Source of the DNA: Eupeodes corollae
Lineage: Eukaryota > Arthropoda > Insecta > Diptera > Syrphidae
Length of the DNA: 64,000 nt
Assembly: GCF_945859685.1 (NCBI RefSeq)
Contig: NC_079149.1
Location: forward strand, 76,499,073-76,563,072
Reading direction: 5' to 3'
The notes beneath the pieces were generated by a model that was not told where the DNA came from, ran no database searches, and saw only the letters and a program-made list of their open reading frames with translations. Positions 32,859 through 45,300 of this stretch are shown here, piece by piece. Position 1 is the stretch's first letter, and each line of letters begins with the position of its first letter. The position numbers were made by a program, and so were the translations under genes.

Positions 32859-33751
32859 TATAATTAATTTTTAATAAACAAATGACAATTTATTGAAGAA
32901 CGCAAATCACAATATGAGAAAACAAATTTCACAATAATTAAAGCAATTGACATTATTTGACATTTAACATATGTTATTTCAGTGCAATTATTTTTGGCAG
33001 CACTGATTTTGAATCGAATGCGGAAGCTCGCTAACGATAACACCGATATTACAGAAGTTCGCTAAAACATTCGCTTTTAGTCGATCGTTCGATTCGCTTT
33101 TCATAATGGTGGCCTAAATCTTCTTGTGCGGTGGAAAAACCAAAAACATTTATTTAATCTAAACTGAGATAAATCTTTGGTGGAAACAAAGCAAACTTAA
33201 TTATCTTTTCTATTGTGTTTTCTTGCAAAATAAGCCTAGTTAGTCCATTTCATTAATAAAACTAAATAATATCAAAAGTAACAGATTGATTTTTTTCCCA
33301 ATGGAAAACATATGATGCCAAATGCACAACTACTCAACGAACACAGACATCGAGACACAAATGTAAAATCAACCGTACCAACATTTGAGAAGGAAATCAC
33401 ATACGATCCACTCGAGACTCCTACAAATGTCAAAAACCCATCCGTAGTAAGATTCTACTTCAACTTTTATCGGTAGTATTCATACTGCGGATATTGTTCT
33501 TTTTATTCGTGTAAAATCCTACTATTGATAGATTATCCAACAAAACACGGGTTTAAAGCGCTAAACTTTTATTTTATATGATTGAATTTGATAATTTTAG
33601 ATTTATTTCACTTTTAAAATATCAATTTACAATTATTAAGATATAAACATCTTTTAAGTATGGCTTTGGCGTCTTAATTTACTTACAGTTAAAATTAAGT
33701 TGATGTTTAAAGGCTTCATTAATGAATTGTAGTCTATAGGATATGGCTTTT

Positions 33752-34325
33752 GATAGTATAATTACAGCTGTGTTACATCGCCATTGCAGTTAAGAAGAGC
33801 TATGACCTCGTTTAATACATCACTGGCAAGAAAGGTTCTTCTCACTTTTTTCTGGATCGGGCACTTAACGACAAAATTCATAATGTCTCCTAACGACTTG
33901 TGCAAAGCGTGCAAATTATTTGAAGATCGTCTCGATGCGGCATGAAGGTCAATCTTATCAACTCTTCTGTTGTCTTTAACATAGCAGATATTAATTTTTG
34001 ATTCGAATCATTCCCAAAATAATTTTGTTCACAAAGATTGTGCTGAAGAATGCTGTAAGTGGCTGTATGTACAGATGAAGATGCTTGATGGATACATTTA
34101 AGCGTGTATTTTTCGTCTAATTTGGCGATGTGGTCATAGAGTGCAGTTTTGACATCTATTCCATTGCATGACTGCACGTTGAAGGTAAAATTCATATCAC
34201 AATATTCAGCCAATTCCTTTAATTTCTCTAACCAAAAGATAGCCAATATGTAGTTTAAGCGTTTTAATAAAGAGCGGACACAGTCCGGTTTTAATGTTGA
34301 CCATATAATTTGACGTATTTTTTGG
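33752..34325 (-). pseudogene. Frame-broken open region of unknown identity
   Basis: I do not recognise this protein. On the minus strand a frame from about 34325 reads VFNYQKIRQIIWSTLKPDCV, FWLEKLKELAEYCDMNFTF, then HIAKLDEKYTLKCIHQASSS and MLKTTEELIRLTFMPHRDD to a stop near 33890. A second frame, shifted by one base near 33930, reads SSNNLHALHKSLGDIMNFVV, KCPIQKKVRRTFLASDVLNE and VIALLNCNGDVTQL to a stop. Composition is protein-like in both parts and helix-rich, so a single coding region with a one-base error or mutation is likely. AG sites near 34340 could be an intron border. It could be the last exon of a gene whose other exons lie at 34.3-35.0 kb, or a pseudogene. Confidence 0.35.
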
Positions 34326-34329
34326 TAGT

Positions 34330-35480
34330 TGAAAACACCTTTTTACATAAAATCTTAGTAATTTTTAACCTGTTTCATATTTTCCATATCCCTTAGTTTA
34401 CACTGCTTACAGCATTATAGAATCGGCTGCATTTCGTTAAAGTTTTAGACAATAGACGATAGAAGATATCTGTGTGGGTCGCTTTCCATCTAATCTTTGT
34501 GTATTCACTGAGTTTATATATTTTAATACAACTGCTATTGGCATCACTTTAATAAAATATCTGGCATGGAGTAAATTTTACTTTTTTTAAAATTCAGTCT
34601 AAAATAATATATATTTACCCAAACTCTGCAACATTTGAACCCTTTAATTCATCCGCATTTAAAACATTAGCAAAGAACAAAAACTTAATCGGAAACTTAG
34701 ATGATTGTAAAACAAGGAAACTATTTGTGACACGACACATGTATTTTTGTTTTTTGAACCGATTACTTTCTCTTGTTCATCATAATTTTTAATCAAGATG
34801 AGAACGACTATGTCCTTCGTTAAGATGGTTTTCTTGTAGAAGAAATAAAGATTGTATACCGTCAAAACGCCATTCAATTCTTTTACAATATTTACGGTTT
34901 AATTTTTTTAAATTCCCGTGAATAGAATAATTTAACATTTTCTTCTAGATCAAGAAAACTAAGACAAGTTTGTTTAGTTTGGCGATCCTTGTCTGTTTTA
35001 TCGTCAGTTTTCGTTCTTGGACCACAATTTTTATAAAGATTATGCATGCATGATTCTTTTGTTATCAGACAGTGTTTTTTTTATTTGAAGTAGATACTTT
35101 GTTGGAAAATTCGACGGAGATATTTCCACCAATTATCTCTTAGGTAGCATAAATTACTTTATGTTGAGATTAATTATTTCTATCTAGCAAGGCTCTTATT
35201 TCATTTTATATTTTGTTTGTAACTGTTTTTTCTTGTGTCTCGTCTTTAGTCTGAGCAAAGAAACAATAAAAAGACTTTGTCGTCAAATAAAATACAATAA
35301 TTGTGTCATGTGTTGTTTTTGTATATTGTCTGGGCAAATCAAGTATTATTTACTTACATAACTTTAAAACTTTAACTACAGACTGGGGAAGCTACTACTA
35401 GCAATAATCGACAATGAATTCTATTTTTGTTATTCGCTTACTCTTAAAGATTGTTAAAGTTTTCAACTACAACAGTTTTA
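34330..35480. other. Region with possible upstream exon remnants, otherwise non-coding
   Basis: On the minus strand short coding-like bits appear, such as EYTKIRWKATHTDIFYRLLS near 34450-34505 and TCLSFLDLEENVKLFYSREF near 34910-34970. They could belong with the frame-broken region at 33752-34325, but no consistent splice model was found. The rest is AT-rich without a recognised feature. Confidence 0.2.
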
Positions 35481-35895
35481 AGTAGTATTCACATGAGTGC
35501 GACCAACGAACGACGAATGAATTACAAAATGTGAGTTTATATACGTTTGAAGACATATTTCCACACAAACTCTTAACAAAACGATAGCAATATAGTTTCT
35601 ATTTGATTTATGATACATACTTTTACTTTTCATTATAATATATTAATAAATTTAAGAAAACAAATTTATTCGTCGCGAAAAAAATTATAGTTGATACGAA
35701 CTGTCAAACTTTATTCGCATTCCACATTATCCACACTCACAACGAATAAAATAATCGCGCGTACTTAACCTAAAAAATCATTCTTGTTTTGGTCTCAGTG
35801 GTGAATGATGTTCGGCTGTGGCTTCATTCGCGACGAATTAAAAACTCTCATGTGAAAGAAACGTCAAAATCGACGAATATTCGTTCATTCATTGG
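35481..35895. mobile_element. Harbinger-type MITE, copy 2, right end missing
   Basis: It follows the MITE at 29921-30363 base for base with few changes, starts with the same AGTAGTATTCACATGAG end after TTA (35478-35480), but stops at TTCATTCATTGG, lacking the last 30 bp of the right inverted repeat. Confidence 0.85.
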
Positions 35896-36352
35896 CATTT
35901 ATGTTTAACCTAATTAAAACAGATTTAAATTTAAATTATTCTACCAACTTTCGAATTGTATCCAATTTCAAATGTGAAAACCGAATTGTTACAAATAGGT
36001 ATGTTTTTTTTTTTGAAATTTCTCACTGCACTATGTATTGAATCATATAAAAACACGGGTAATGATGACAGTCCATATTAACTTGACTGCGAAAAAGCCG
36101 CGAAAGTGTAGTCGTACATTGTGTGTATAGCATAAAGTAACTCCACAAATCAACTTTTAAATACAAATGAGACTCGATGTTTCCCAATAAAAAGTCACCA
36201 ATCTTTGCATGATATTCGCTCTGAATCAGAGATAATGTTTATTTTAATATTTTCATCGCCGTGGTTTAACAAATGAAATTTTAACTTGAACTTATTTATA
36301 AGATATATATATAGTTTCTATTTTTTTTTCTTAAAACTAATATTTCAAAGAA
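35896..36352. promoter_or_regulatory. Upstream region of trr
   Basis: This is the stretch between the truncated MITE and the first in-frame Met of trr. It should contain the transcription start and 5' UTR, but no core promoter motif stands out. A pyrimidine run followed by CTAATATTTCAAAG just before the ATG could be a splice acceptor, so an upstream non-coding or coding exon is possible. Confidence 0.3.
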
Positions 36353-39300
36353 ATGCAGAAAAGGGTTCGAAAAAACTCGGATATTAGTAATTGCCCAAAA
36401 AAAATTAAGTTGGATATCACACCACATACAACCACGAATAATGATCAGGATAATGGAACAACTATTCTAAAAAATGAAAATGAAATAAAAAGTGAATCGT
36501 TGATAAGAACCCCAACTGCAACAATTATGTCCTCCTCTGTGGATTCAATTAATAGTGATTTAAGTGATGTAAATATTATTGTTGATAAGTTTAACAATCC
36601 CATGTTGAAAACTTTTACAAAATCGTCTGATTCGGATTCGATGGATTTTAAAGAAGTTTATCATAATAAAGATACTGAAGGAAGTGCCAATGATGAACAC
36701 CATCAATTACAGCAGCATTTAGTGGATAGCGTAAGCAATTTGCAAGAAAATTCCGAATCTTTTCAAGATTCTGGAAAGGATTCAATGGAAACTCTGAGTA
36801 ATTTTAAGCTTCTTCATCGAGAAAGTGATATTTTGATTGATTTTGAAACAAATACGTCTGTTGAGAGCATCACAAACAATCAAACACCTGAAATATCAGA
36901 TTCCAGTATTTGTTTGCCTACAGAGAATGATATATTTTCAATACTAGAGCCTAAAGATACTATGAAAAAAACATTAGAAACATCAAAATCAGTAGATGAT
37001 AAACAAAATCGTTCTCACGAAGAGAAGAAAACCCAAGCTGTAGATGATGCACCTAAATTCTCTATAGGAAATGCAACCATATCTGTTCCACTTCTAAAGC
37101 CTCTGAACTTTAGAAGAATTGCAACTAATGACGGAAAATCTGTGCCGAATATTGTCCGAAAGGTTTGTTTATACCTAAATTTTGTTGTTTTATCAAACAG
37201 ATTTGGTTACCACTGTGAATGTATTTTTAAGTGTGTTTCAAATTCAGAGTACAGTTTGTTAAAAACACTCGTGCAAAATAAAAATTAAAGTAGGATGTTG
37301 GTTTCATATCACTGTTCAAAATTATCCAAGATAGTCTTAGTTGAAGGTAGAGTGTATAGAAAAAATATTATTTGAAAAAAATCAATTCTGTACCTTTAAA
37401 TTTTAATATTTTTTAGACAAAATTGCTGTTCTAATTGCTCATAGCAATTATTCGCTTACTCAAATATCCTAAAAAAATAAACAGGCACATTCTAAATATT
37501 TAACACATCTATTTATTTCCCTTGCATACATAGAGGGCCACCCAAAATTATTGTCACGCCAAGATACTTATATGCTTTTAAGAACATTTAGTTTTGTTCA
37601 GTTTTTTTCATTGCGTGGTTGTGTTTATTTACATTCAATAGTTGGCTATAATCAAAGAAATAGAATAATTAATATAAAACTTCTTACTTTCTTACACAAA
37701 ATGATAAGCACATCTAGCTTACTATGTAAAAATAACTTCCCACCCTAAAGTTTTTCCCGAAAAGTAAATAATTTCAGTTACATGTACTCAAAATCCATCT
37801 TAATTGCAAATTGATTACTATTATAAAATTATTAATCAATAAGTTTAAAAAAATAGCATTAAAACTTTGTTAAAACGAAATGAGACATTTTCATCGTTTT
37901 ATGGATGAGTCTAAGATGCTCGTGAATGCAATAAGTTTTCCCGAAAAGTCAAAACAAAACCAAAAAGCTACATTAACGTAAATTACTTCTGAAATGAGGC
38001 AAATTTTGGACAAAGATCATGGATAGGTGGTAAGAAGATTGCTTTACAAGTTCGGTTACAATCGAGTTGCAAGACGAAAGCAATTCAAAAAAAGCGATTG
38101 CAATAAACGATTGAATAAAAAACAATAACCCTGGCACATACATTAAACATGGTGGGGAGAAGTTTTTGTCTGAGGCTAAATGGCAGCTATAGGTCTTTTA
38201 AAAAACAACTTAAATTTAAATCTTTCAAGATCGTTCACATTTCAGCTTCAGAACGATCCCACACATCAAGATGTGGGTATCTGCTAAGCACATAACACAC
38301 CACACGTGCATGACAAAGCGACGAAGAAGTGTGTATATTGAAATCGTGGATAATAACTATTTGAGGGCGAGAATAAGAAGAAACAGTGCTTAAGATGGAA
38401 TCAAAAGATAATCCATTTTGCGAGAAGTTAATATCTCCACAACAATAGAGTTACAACTGAATGTGTAACTTCATTTATAACATTTTCTTATACAATTTTG
38501 TTGCTACATTTATTTCTTTTTTATAATATTTTTAAGTAGTAAGTAAGCTGAACTTTTTATTTATTAAAAATAATAATATTTTATACGTACATAAATTTAG
38601 TTTATAAAGAATTTTGTACATACATATATCAGACTGCATAACTAAATAACAACATACATAAAGCTCCTATTTTCTGACGTTTTTTGTATATATGTATGAC
38701 TATCATCAAGTTTATTCTAAATACAAATATTTATGTAAATATTCTATACGAAAAAAATCTACTTAAGTGCTACTATTAAAAACTTTTTGTTTTCTTATAG
38801 GTTATCAACATTCGTGGCAATAAAATTAAAGCTCCAACAATTGTGCAGCTTTCCCAAGTGCATTTGAATTCAAAAATGAATAATTCAAAAATTGTTCAAG
38901 CTACTCTAGTTGGGAATAAAATTCAGCTACCGAACATTGGTTTCAAATCGACACCGGGCTCAAGTTTTTCTAAACAGAATTTTGTGCAACCATCTCAACT
39001 GGACGTCACTACTTTACCGAAGCAAATATTTGAAGATGAAATGGTCTTTTTAGATAATACCCCAATGAATCAAGAACAGCAAGCACAAAATCCACAAGCA
39101 GAAGATAATGTTGAGGCCACATCAATTGAGAACCTAATTGTTTCCAATAAAACCCAGCAAAAACCCAAAGATTCCCATATAAAGACAGTTGCATATGATG
39201 AACAGGTTCCCAGAAGCAGTCCTTCCTACGTTAACCAATGTCGTTTAATAGAAACAGATTCTAATGTCACAAAATCTTTGGATAGCACCACAACTGAGGC

Positions 39301-42300
39301 CACACCTACTTCCGTGGTTGCTTCATCCACAAATGCTGATAATATGCTACCGAGAATGACTACATGTCTTCCAAAAACGGTTTCGAGGAAGCCTCTAATT
39401 TTGACAACAAAAACAATTACTACATCCGAAGTATCAAGTGGAAAAGATGCCTCCCGTCTGAATGACACAAAACAAATAGTTGACAATACAATGATAGGCA
39501 AAATGCTTGAAGAAAACTTTCTTTTACGTAAACAAATTGCTTTAGCAGTACAAAATAATGTTAATAGACTGCAGTTAAAAGTCACCAAAACAACTGAAGA
39601 AAATAAAGTAAAGAGAATTGAAAATAGAAACGTTGAATCCGTGGTTCCCAACCAAAGTCAACAAAAGCGTCCCATTTCTAAATCTGGCCAAATACCAGTA
39701 AATGAATCTACGTCCACTGAGAAAATTGAAAAACCAATTAATCCGAAATCAGATGAGACTCAAAATGTACTATTAAAGCACTTACTTCAGTCATCTATTA
39801 GTCAACGATCTAATCCAGGATGCAACCAGTCATTAGCTCCACGAAAACTGGCTACAGTCCGCGCACCAAGCTTGGGTGTTGTAAGTTCTCTAGAAGCACA
39901 ATTAGCTCGTCCAGTTATACCGCCTGTTTCATCGGTGGGTGACCTCAAACCAGAAATTAAAATACTCAACAAAGGTGTCAGTGACAAGGCTAAGAAAAAC
40001 ACAGGTAACGATCGTGACGTGGCTGTGAGTGCTTTAAAGAATAAATCTCAAATGATTTCTAGAGAAACTTCATTCGTCTCTGCATTTTCTCCAAAAGCAA
40101 AAAATCCCAATGAACTTGAGAGATCTATCAATGCTCCGGCAAATGCTAATCAAATTGTGCAAGCAGATACAATTTCAAAACCAGTCGCTATCCAACAAAC
40201 TGCACAAAATACAAATAATAACTACAGTTCGATTAATGTATTTAAGTTCTTTAAACAAAAAGAACAATCTGCTAATGATGGTACAATTTCCGAAAATAAT
40301 TCTAATAACGTTCAGAACAAACTTCTCTCTCCACAAGAGAGCGCCGACACAAAAATGTCTATTAAGAGCGAAATAGACGATACTCGTAGCTCACCGACAG
40401 TGAAAAGCAAGTTGGTTAAAATGGATATTGAACAAAATACAGAGTTGCGCAGGAAATTTAAACGTGATTATCAAAAACACAAAAGATATATGTTGCACCA
40501 AAAAGATCCCCTAAAGAAGAGGCCACGAAAACTTTCAAAGGCAACTGAAGATTTCGATGAATTCATTGAGAACAAAGTTGTGCAAATGAAACAGATGTTT
40601 GTCCTCGAAGTTTTAGAACCACTTTTGTCGACATTTCTTGGAATTTGTTCGGTCTATGGTTACAATGATAAAGTAAAGAACCAATACCCATATCAAAGTT
40701 CTTCAAAGGACGATTTCGGGAAAATAAATCTTAAAAACTATGTTGATTTTTACTCAGTAGAACCATACGGTTCAAACAGAAATGATAAACCAAAGATTGT
40801 GACCTCGTTTCAAAATAAATTTTACGACGAAGAGTTCTCTACCGTAAATGAGGAATCTTATGACAAATTGTTTCAATTTATTAACAACTTGAAGCACCTG
40901 CATTTGCAGCTGCCGTCGGAAAATGTTTCAGTTATTCCACGATCGCCACCGTACAATGAACTAAAAAGTAAATCGCTCTTGAATTTGACTTACCCGGGAA
41001 TCAAGACAGAAACTAATTTCAATTTAAATTCTGAAAGAATGTCCCCTGTATTGTCAGTTGTTAATCCAAAATATTTCGGTGGAGTAGTTAAGCGCAAGAA
41101 GAAAACTCATTTGAACCTAAAAAAGTAAGTACATTTATTTCCATATAAGATGTTTGTTATTATTTAGATAATTTTGAATTTATAACTCGAACTATTATAT
41201 GAATATTAAAAGAATTGTGTATTGTTTCATTTTAAACTAATTAACATCCAAGTTTTTAAACTAAAAACAATAACTTAAATCGTACATGATTGATATCAAA
41301 TGCTGGCATTGGATTTACTTACTTAATTTTAGAAAAGATGAACTAATGAAATTTGAAAATTGAAATGTGACTTTTTCAACACTTGAATTAATGTAAAAGC
41401 AAAGTCGATATACATAATTGTCGGGCAATATGAATTTTTTACGTTAAAATTAAGTAAATGCTTTGCCTGCCCTTTCTGCCTAATGCTTGTAGTGTTAATT
41501 AGTTCCAATGAGAAATTATATAATACATATATGTATGTGCACTGAAGTGTTGTATTTTTAATAATATTACCTACTTAATTTTCAGCAATTATGGTGTGGA
41601 AACGGCTGTTATTTTGAAACTATCTTCATTTGTAGCTGAAAACATCCTTGACATTTTGCGGGATTTGGATAACTTGCTTAATGTGCAGTCACCAGCTTCA
41701 CCTGCTTATAAAGTACTTAACAATAACAAAGCAAATCTTCGTAAAGGCTTGTATGTATCTCGAATAAAAAATCTTCAAAAGACCGAATCTACAAATATAC
41801 AAAATTTCTTGAATGGTACTTACAAATGTTGTCGCAATTGTCATTTAACTATTGTATGTGGTATAGTTGGTTCAGATTCAAATTCAAACATCAAACAAAA
41901 AATACTATCCGATGTATATTTTTGTGATAAATTTTGTTGCATACAATATAAGAAGAAAGGTAAAAGGTTTGTTGTTACACGGAAGAAAGCACGTTGTTTA
42001 CAAAGCATTAATAATAAAAACAATAATAATACAGTCAACCAAGTTATAAATACAAATAATGAGAAAAGTTATTGTAACACTTCGAATTATAAAGTTGTTG
42101 GGCCTAATACTTTTTGGAAACCAACTCATAAGACAACTGCAAGTGAGGATGCAAATGAGATGGCCCTAAAGATGCGAATTGCAATTACCATAAGTTCAAA
42201 TAAGGATACAAGACGATGTGTTTTGTGCAACCAAAAAGGTGATTCCTTTGTCGACGGGTCTTCAAGGCTACTTAATTATGATGTTAACAAATGGGTAAGT

Positions 42301-45300
42301 TTATTTACATTTTTTATTCATTATATATGGCGTTGTAGAAAGGATACCTAGAGTTACAAGTCTATTTTTTTTTCTTATACAAAAATAATTTAGTGGCGCA
42401 ACAGTGACTTACAACTCTCAACCATTTTTGTGTGCGAGCGATTGCTTATTACTTTGTTTGATAATGAGATTTGCTTCAAATGGGCATTCCAAATGTATGC
42501 TGTTTTTTTTTCAGAAAAGAACGCTTGTTAAAAGATTTTTCAATATGAAATTGGGAATCTGTTGTACTGCATCCATGTTTGAATAAGACTTAGAAATGGA
42601 TAGTTTTCAATTTGTCATTAAGTTTTTGATACCTTTTTTTAGATTAATTGATTTTTTTATGAACAGATCATTGGCCTGCCGAGATTTTAATAAGCTGTTA
42701 TCAAAAGGGTTAAGTATTTTAAATAGGTTATGTTTGACAGTGCGTAGACTTTGAAAGTCAGAGTTTGTGGAAGACAAATTCGTAGCACGCGAGATTTGTT
42801 AATAATGAATGCTTTTTGAATTATGTATAGGGATGGAGAGATCTTTCCTAAAAATTCGCCTGTTAGGAGTTTGGTTTCTTGGAGCGAAATCACGGATGAG
42901 TATTTGTCTTTTAACTATTTAGGTTACAATGCAGAACATTAAGTAACTAGTTTTTACAACTTTTTAGCAATATAACCTTCAAAACGTTTTGGTTTCATGA
43001 AAATTGGTTGACAGAGCGCCAAATCCGAGTTCCGAACGATTTGGGAGAGGAATCTTATTGATATTATATGTTTTTAACATCATTTTTGTTAAGGTGAAAG
43101 CGAGTTTTATTATTGGTGTTGGTTTATTGATGAGAGTTAAATAGGTTATTAAATTCATTGGTTGCTGATTTCTATAAATTTAAATTACTTACTTGTTTCT
43201 TGTTTTCATTTAATGAAGATCCGATCCATTGTCTTATGAAATAACAAGCTTACATCGAATGTGTAGTCTGTGTAAGTCCTTGTTGACTCTGTCAAAAGCC
43301 TCCTCAAACTCAGTGAACAGCGTGTGAAGTGGAAAAAAAAATTGAACGTACTGCTCAAGGTTTTGATGTGATCAATTCAGAAGGATTCAGTGTTGCTTCG
43401 AGGTATTCTCTTTTGAGTTTTAAAACAACCTTATATGCTATTTTGGCGACTGCAGGGAAAAAGCAAATACCTCTCCAGTTTTCACACTTCATCAAGTCCG
43501 GTTTTTTGGAACTTGACATTCATTCAGTTTTTTAGTTTTCGGGAAAGCGTTAATATTGCTAAGGTCGTCAACATTTTATCATTCCTTATCCGAAGCACAG
43601 TTTTAATTTCGTTTGATGTTTAAATTCAGCAACAAGGAATGCTTACCTTACTTGTGTCATATTTTTACCATTTTTGATTTTGTAAGACCTTGGGATTTCA
43701 TTTATAATTTGTTTTTCAAGAACATTTGTAAAGTAGTTGTAGGAAGCTTGAAATTTAATTCAATTTCGATTGTGCCTTTTCTTTGTATTTAATTTCTTGA
43801 GTAGGGATAGTCTTCATCAAGAAGATTAAACTTGCAACTCGAGGGAGCACGTGAACAGAGGCCATTTTAGATTGCGTGTGTTAGGATTATTTTATGTTCG
43901 CCTTTCTGAAAATGTTATTTGTTTTTAGAGAATTATTTCTGTTTTGTTCTCGTTTAACCAAGTACTTACAATCAGCATTATGCTTTTATTTTCTCTTTAT
44001 AGGTTCACCTCAACTGTGCTCTCTGGTCTAATAGTGTTTATGAAACTATTAACGGAGGACTCATGAACTTAGAACTTACAATGCAACAAGGATCACATCA
44101 AATATGCACTTTTTGTAATCAGTATGGTGCAAGCATAAAATGCTTTAAAATGAGATGCACTCATATGTATCATCTTCCCTGTGCTATCAAAGAACAGTGT
44201 GTTTTTTATAAAAACAAAACAATTCATTGTGCTTCTCATGCTCATAGAATGGATAAAAAGAACGAGTTAAGTACGATTCGGGTTAAAAGAAGGGTTTATA
44301 TTGAACGAGATGAGAATAGACAAGTTGCCGCAGTAATGCACCATCTGGAGCTCAGCAATCTTCTACGAATCGGAAATCTTACATTTATTAACGTTGGCCA
44401 GCTTCTACCGCATCAACTAGAGGCTTTTCATTCCCGAAATTATATCTATCCAATAGGATATAAAATAGTAAGTAAAATTAGCGTCTTCATGCAACTTTGT
44501 AACCTTACCATTTCTGTAATAAGATAAGTTTACGCAAAGGTTTTCTTGAAGCAGAATTTTATTTAATTGAATCAATGTGGAATTTAACCAGCGGTTCATT
44601 TAAGTTCTAATTTCTAACTTTGACTATTTAGAAATCTACAATTCATTAATTTATAAATAACGACATCAATCATATTTCTGAACACGCTTCATTCAAAATC
44701 ATTGAAGTTTGAATAAATATACCTATACAAATAAATCTTGTAATTTTCCGCAGCATAATCCAATTGCCGTTAACCATTTCCCGTACAGTACAAAATTTGA
44801 ATCTTCATTTACAAAAAGACAAACTTATACCGACTGCCCCACAGTCTTAGACTTTTCTTTCGTTTGTTAAACGTTTAATCGTACGTATGTACTTTTAAGA
44901 AAAAGAATCAGGCTACCCTAATAGTAATACAAAATAATACGGTTCAGATAGAAAAAAAAAGAATAGTTTCAAATTTATTAGAGCTGTCGGCAGTTAACAA
45001 TGACTGTTTCCAACAAAAAAAAACTTATAACTCAAAAACGAAAAGGAAATTAAAAAATTACCTTTTTAATTTTCGGCTTAAATATAGACCTTAAGAACCC
45101 CGAGGTTTCTTCTGAAGCGATACCCTATATAGTGTTTTACAAAGTTGCATGAATACTCTTAATAATTTTAGATGGAAATAAATTTGATATTTTACTTATC
45201 TGAAATGTTATAGATACGGTTTTTTTGGTCAACGAGGAAATTAAATAAACGCTGTAGGTACATATGCTCAATAGTGGAAACAAATGGACGCCCAGAGTTT

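Larger units (their letters stand above)
31732..33114. mobile_element. PIF/Harbinger DNA transposon, internally deleted
   Basis: The element is 1383 bp with TAA on both sides (31729-31731 and 33115-33117). Ends GGCCCCCAAATTAAG and, inverted, GGCCACCATTATGAA form short imperfect inverted repeats; subterminal AGCGAA/TTCGCT motifs recur at both ends. Inside are two convergent genes typical of Harbinger: a zeste-like DNA-binding protein on the plus strand and the transposase on the minus strand. Both lose their C-terminal parts at the same place, about 32285, so a single deletion removed the middle of the element. Confidence 0.88.
31682..33545. repeat. Dispersed repeat, copy 2, split by a Harbinger element
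   Basis: The pieces 31682-31731 and 33115-33545 follow copy 1 at 13799-14225 once the transposon at 31732-33114 is removed. Shared landmarks include TTTATTTAATCTAAACTGAG, GCACAACTACTCAACGAACA and TCAACTTTTATCGGTAGTAT. Confidence 0.75.

Noticed and set aside
39226..39651. 141-codon minus-strand open frame
   Set aside because: It is antisense to trr exon 2, whose plus-strand frame is continuous across it.
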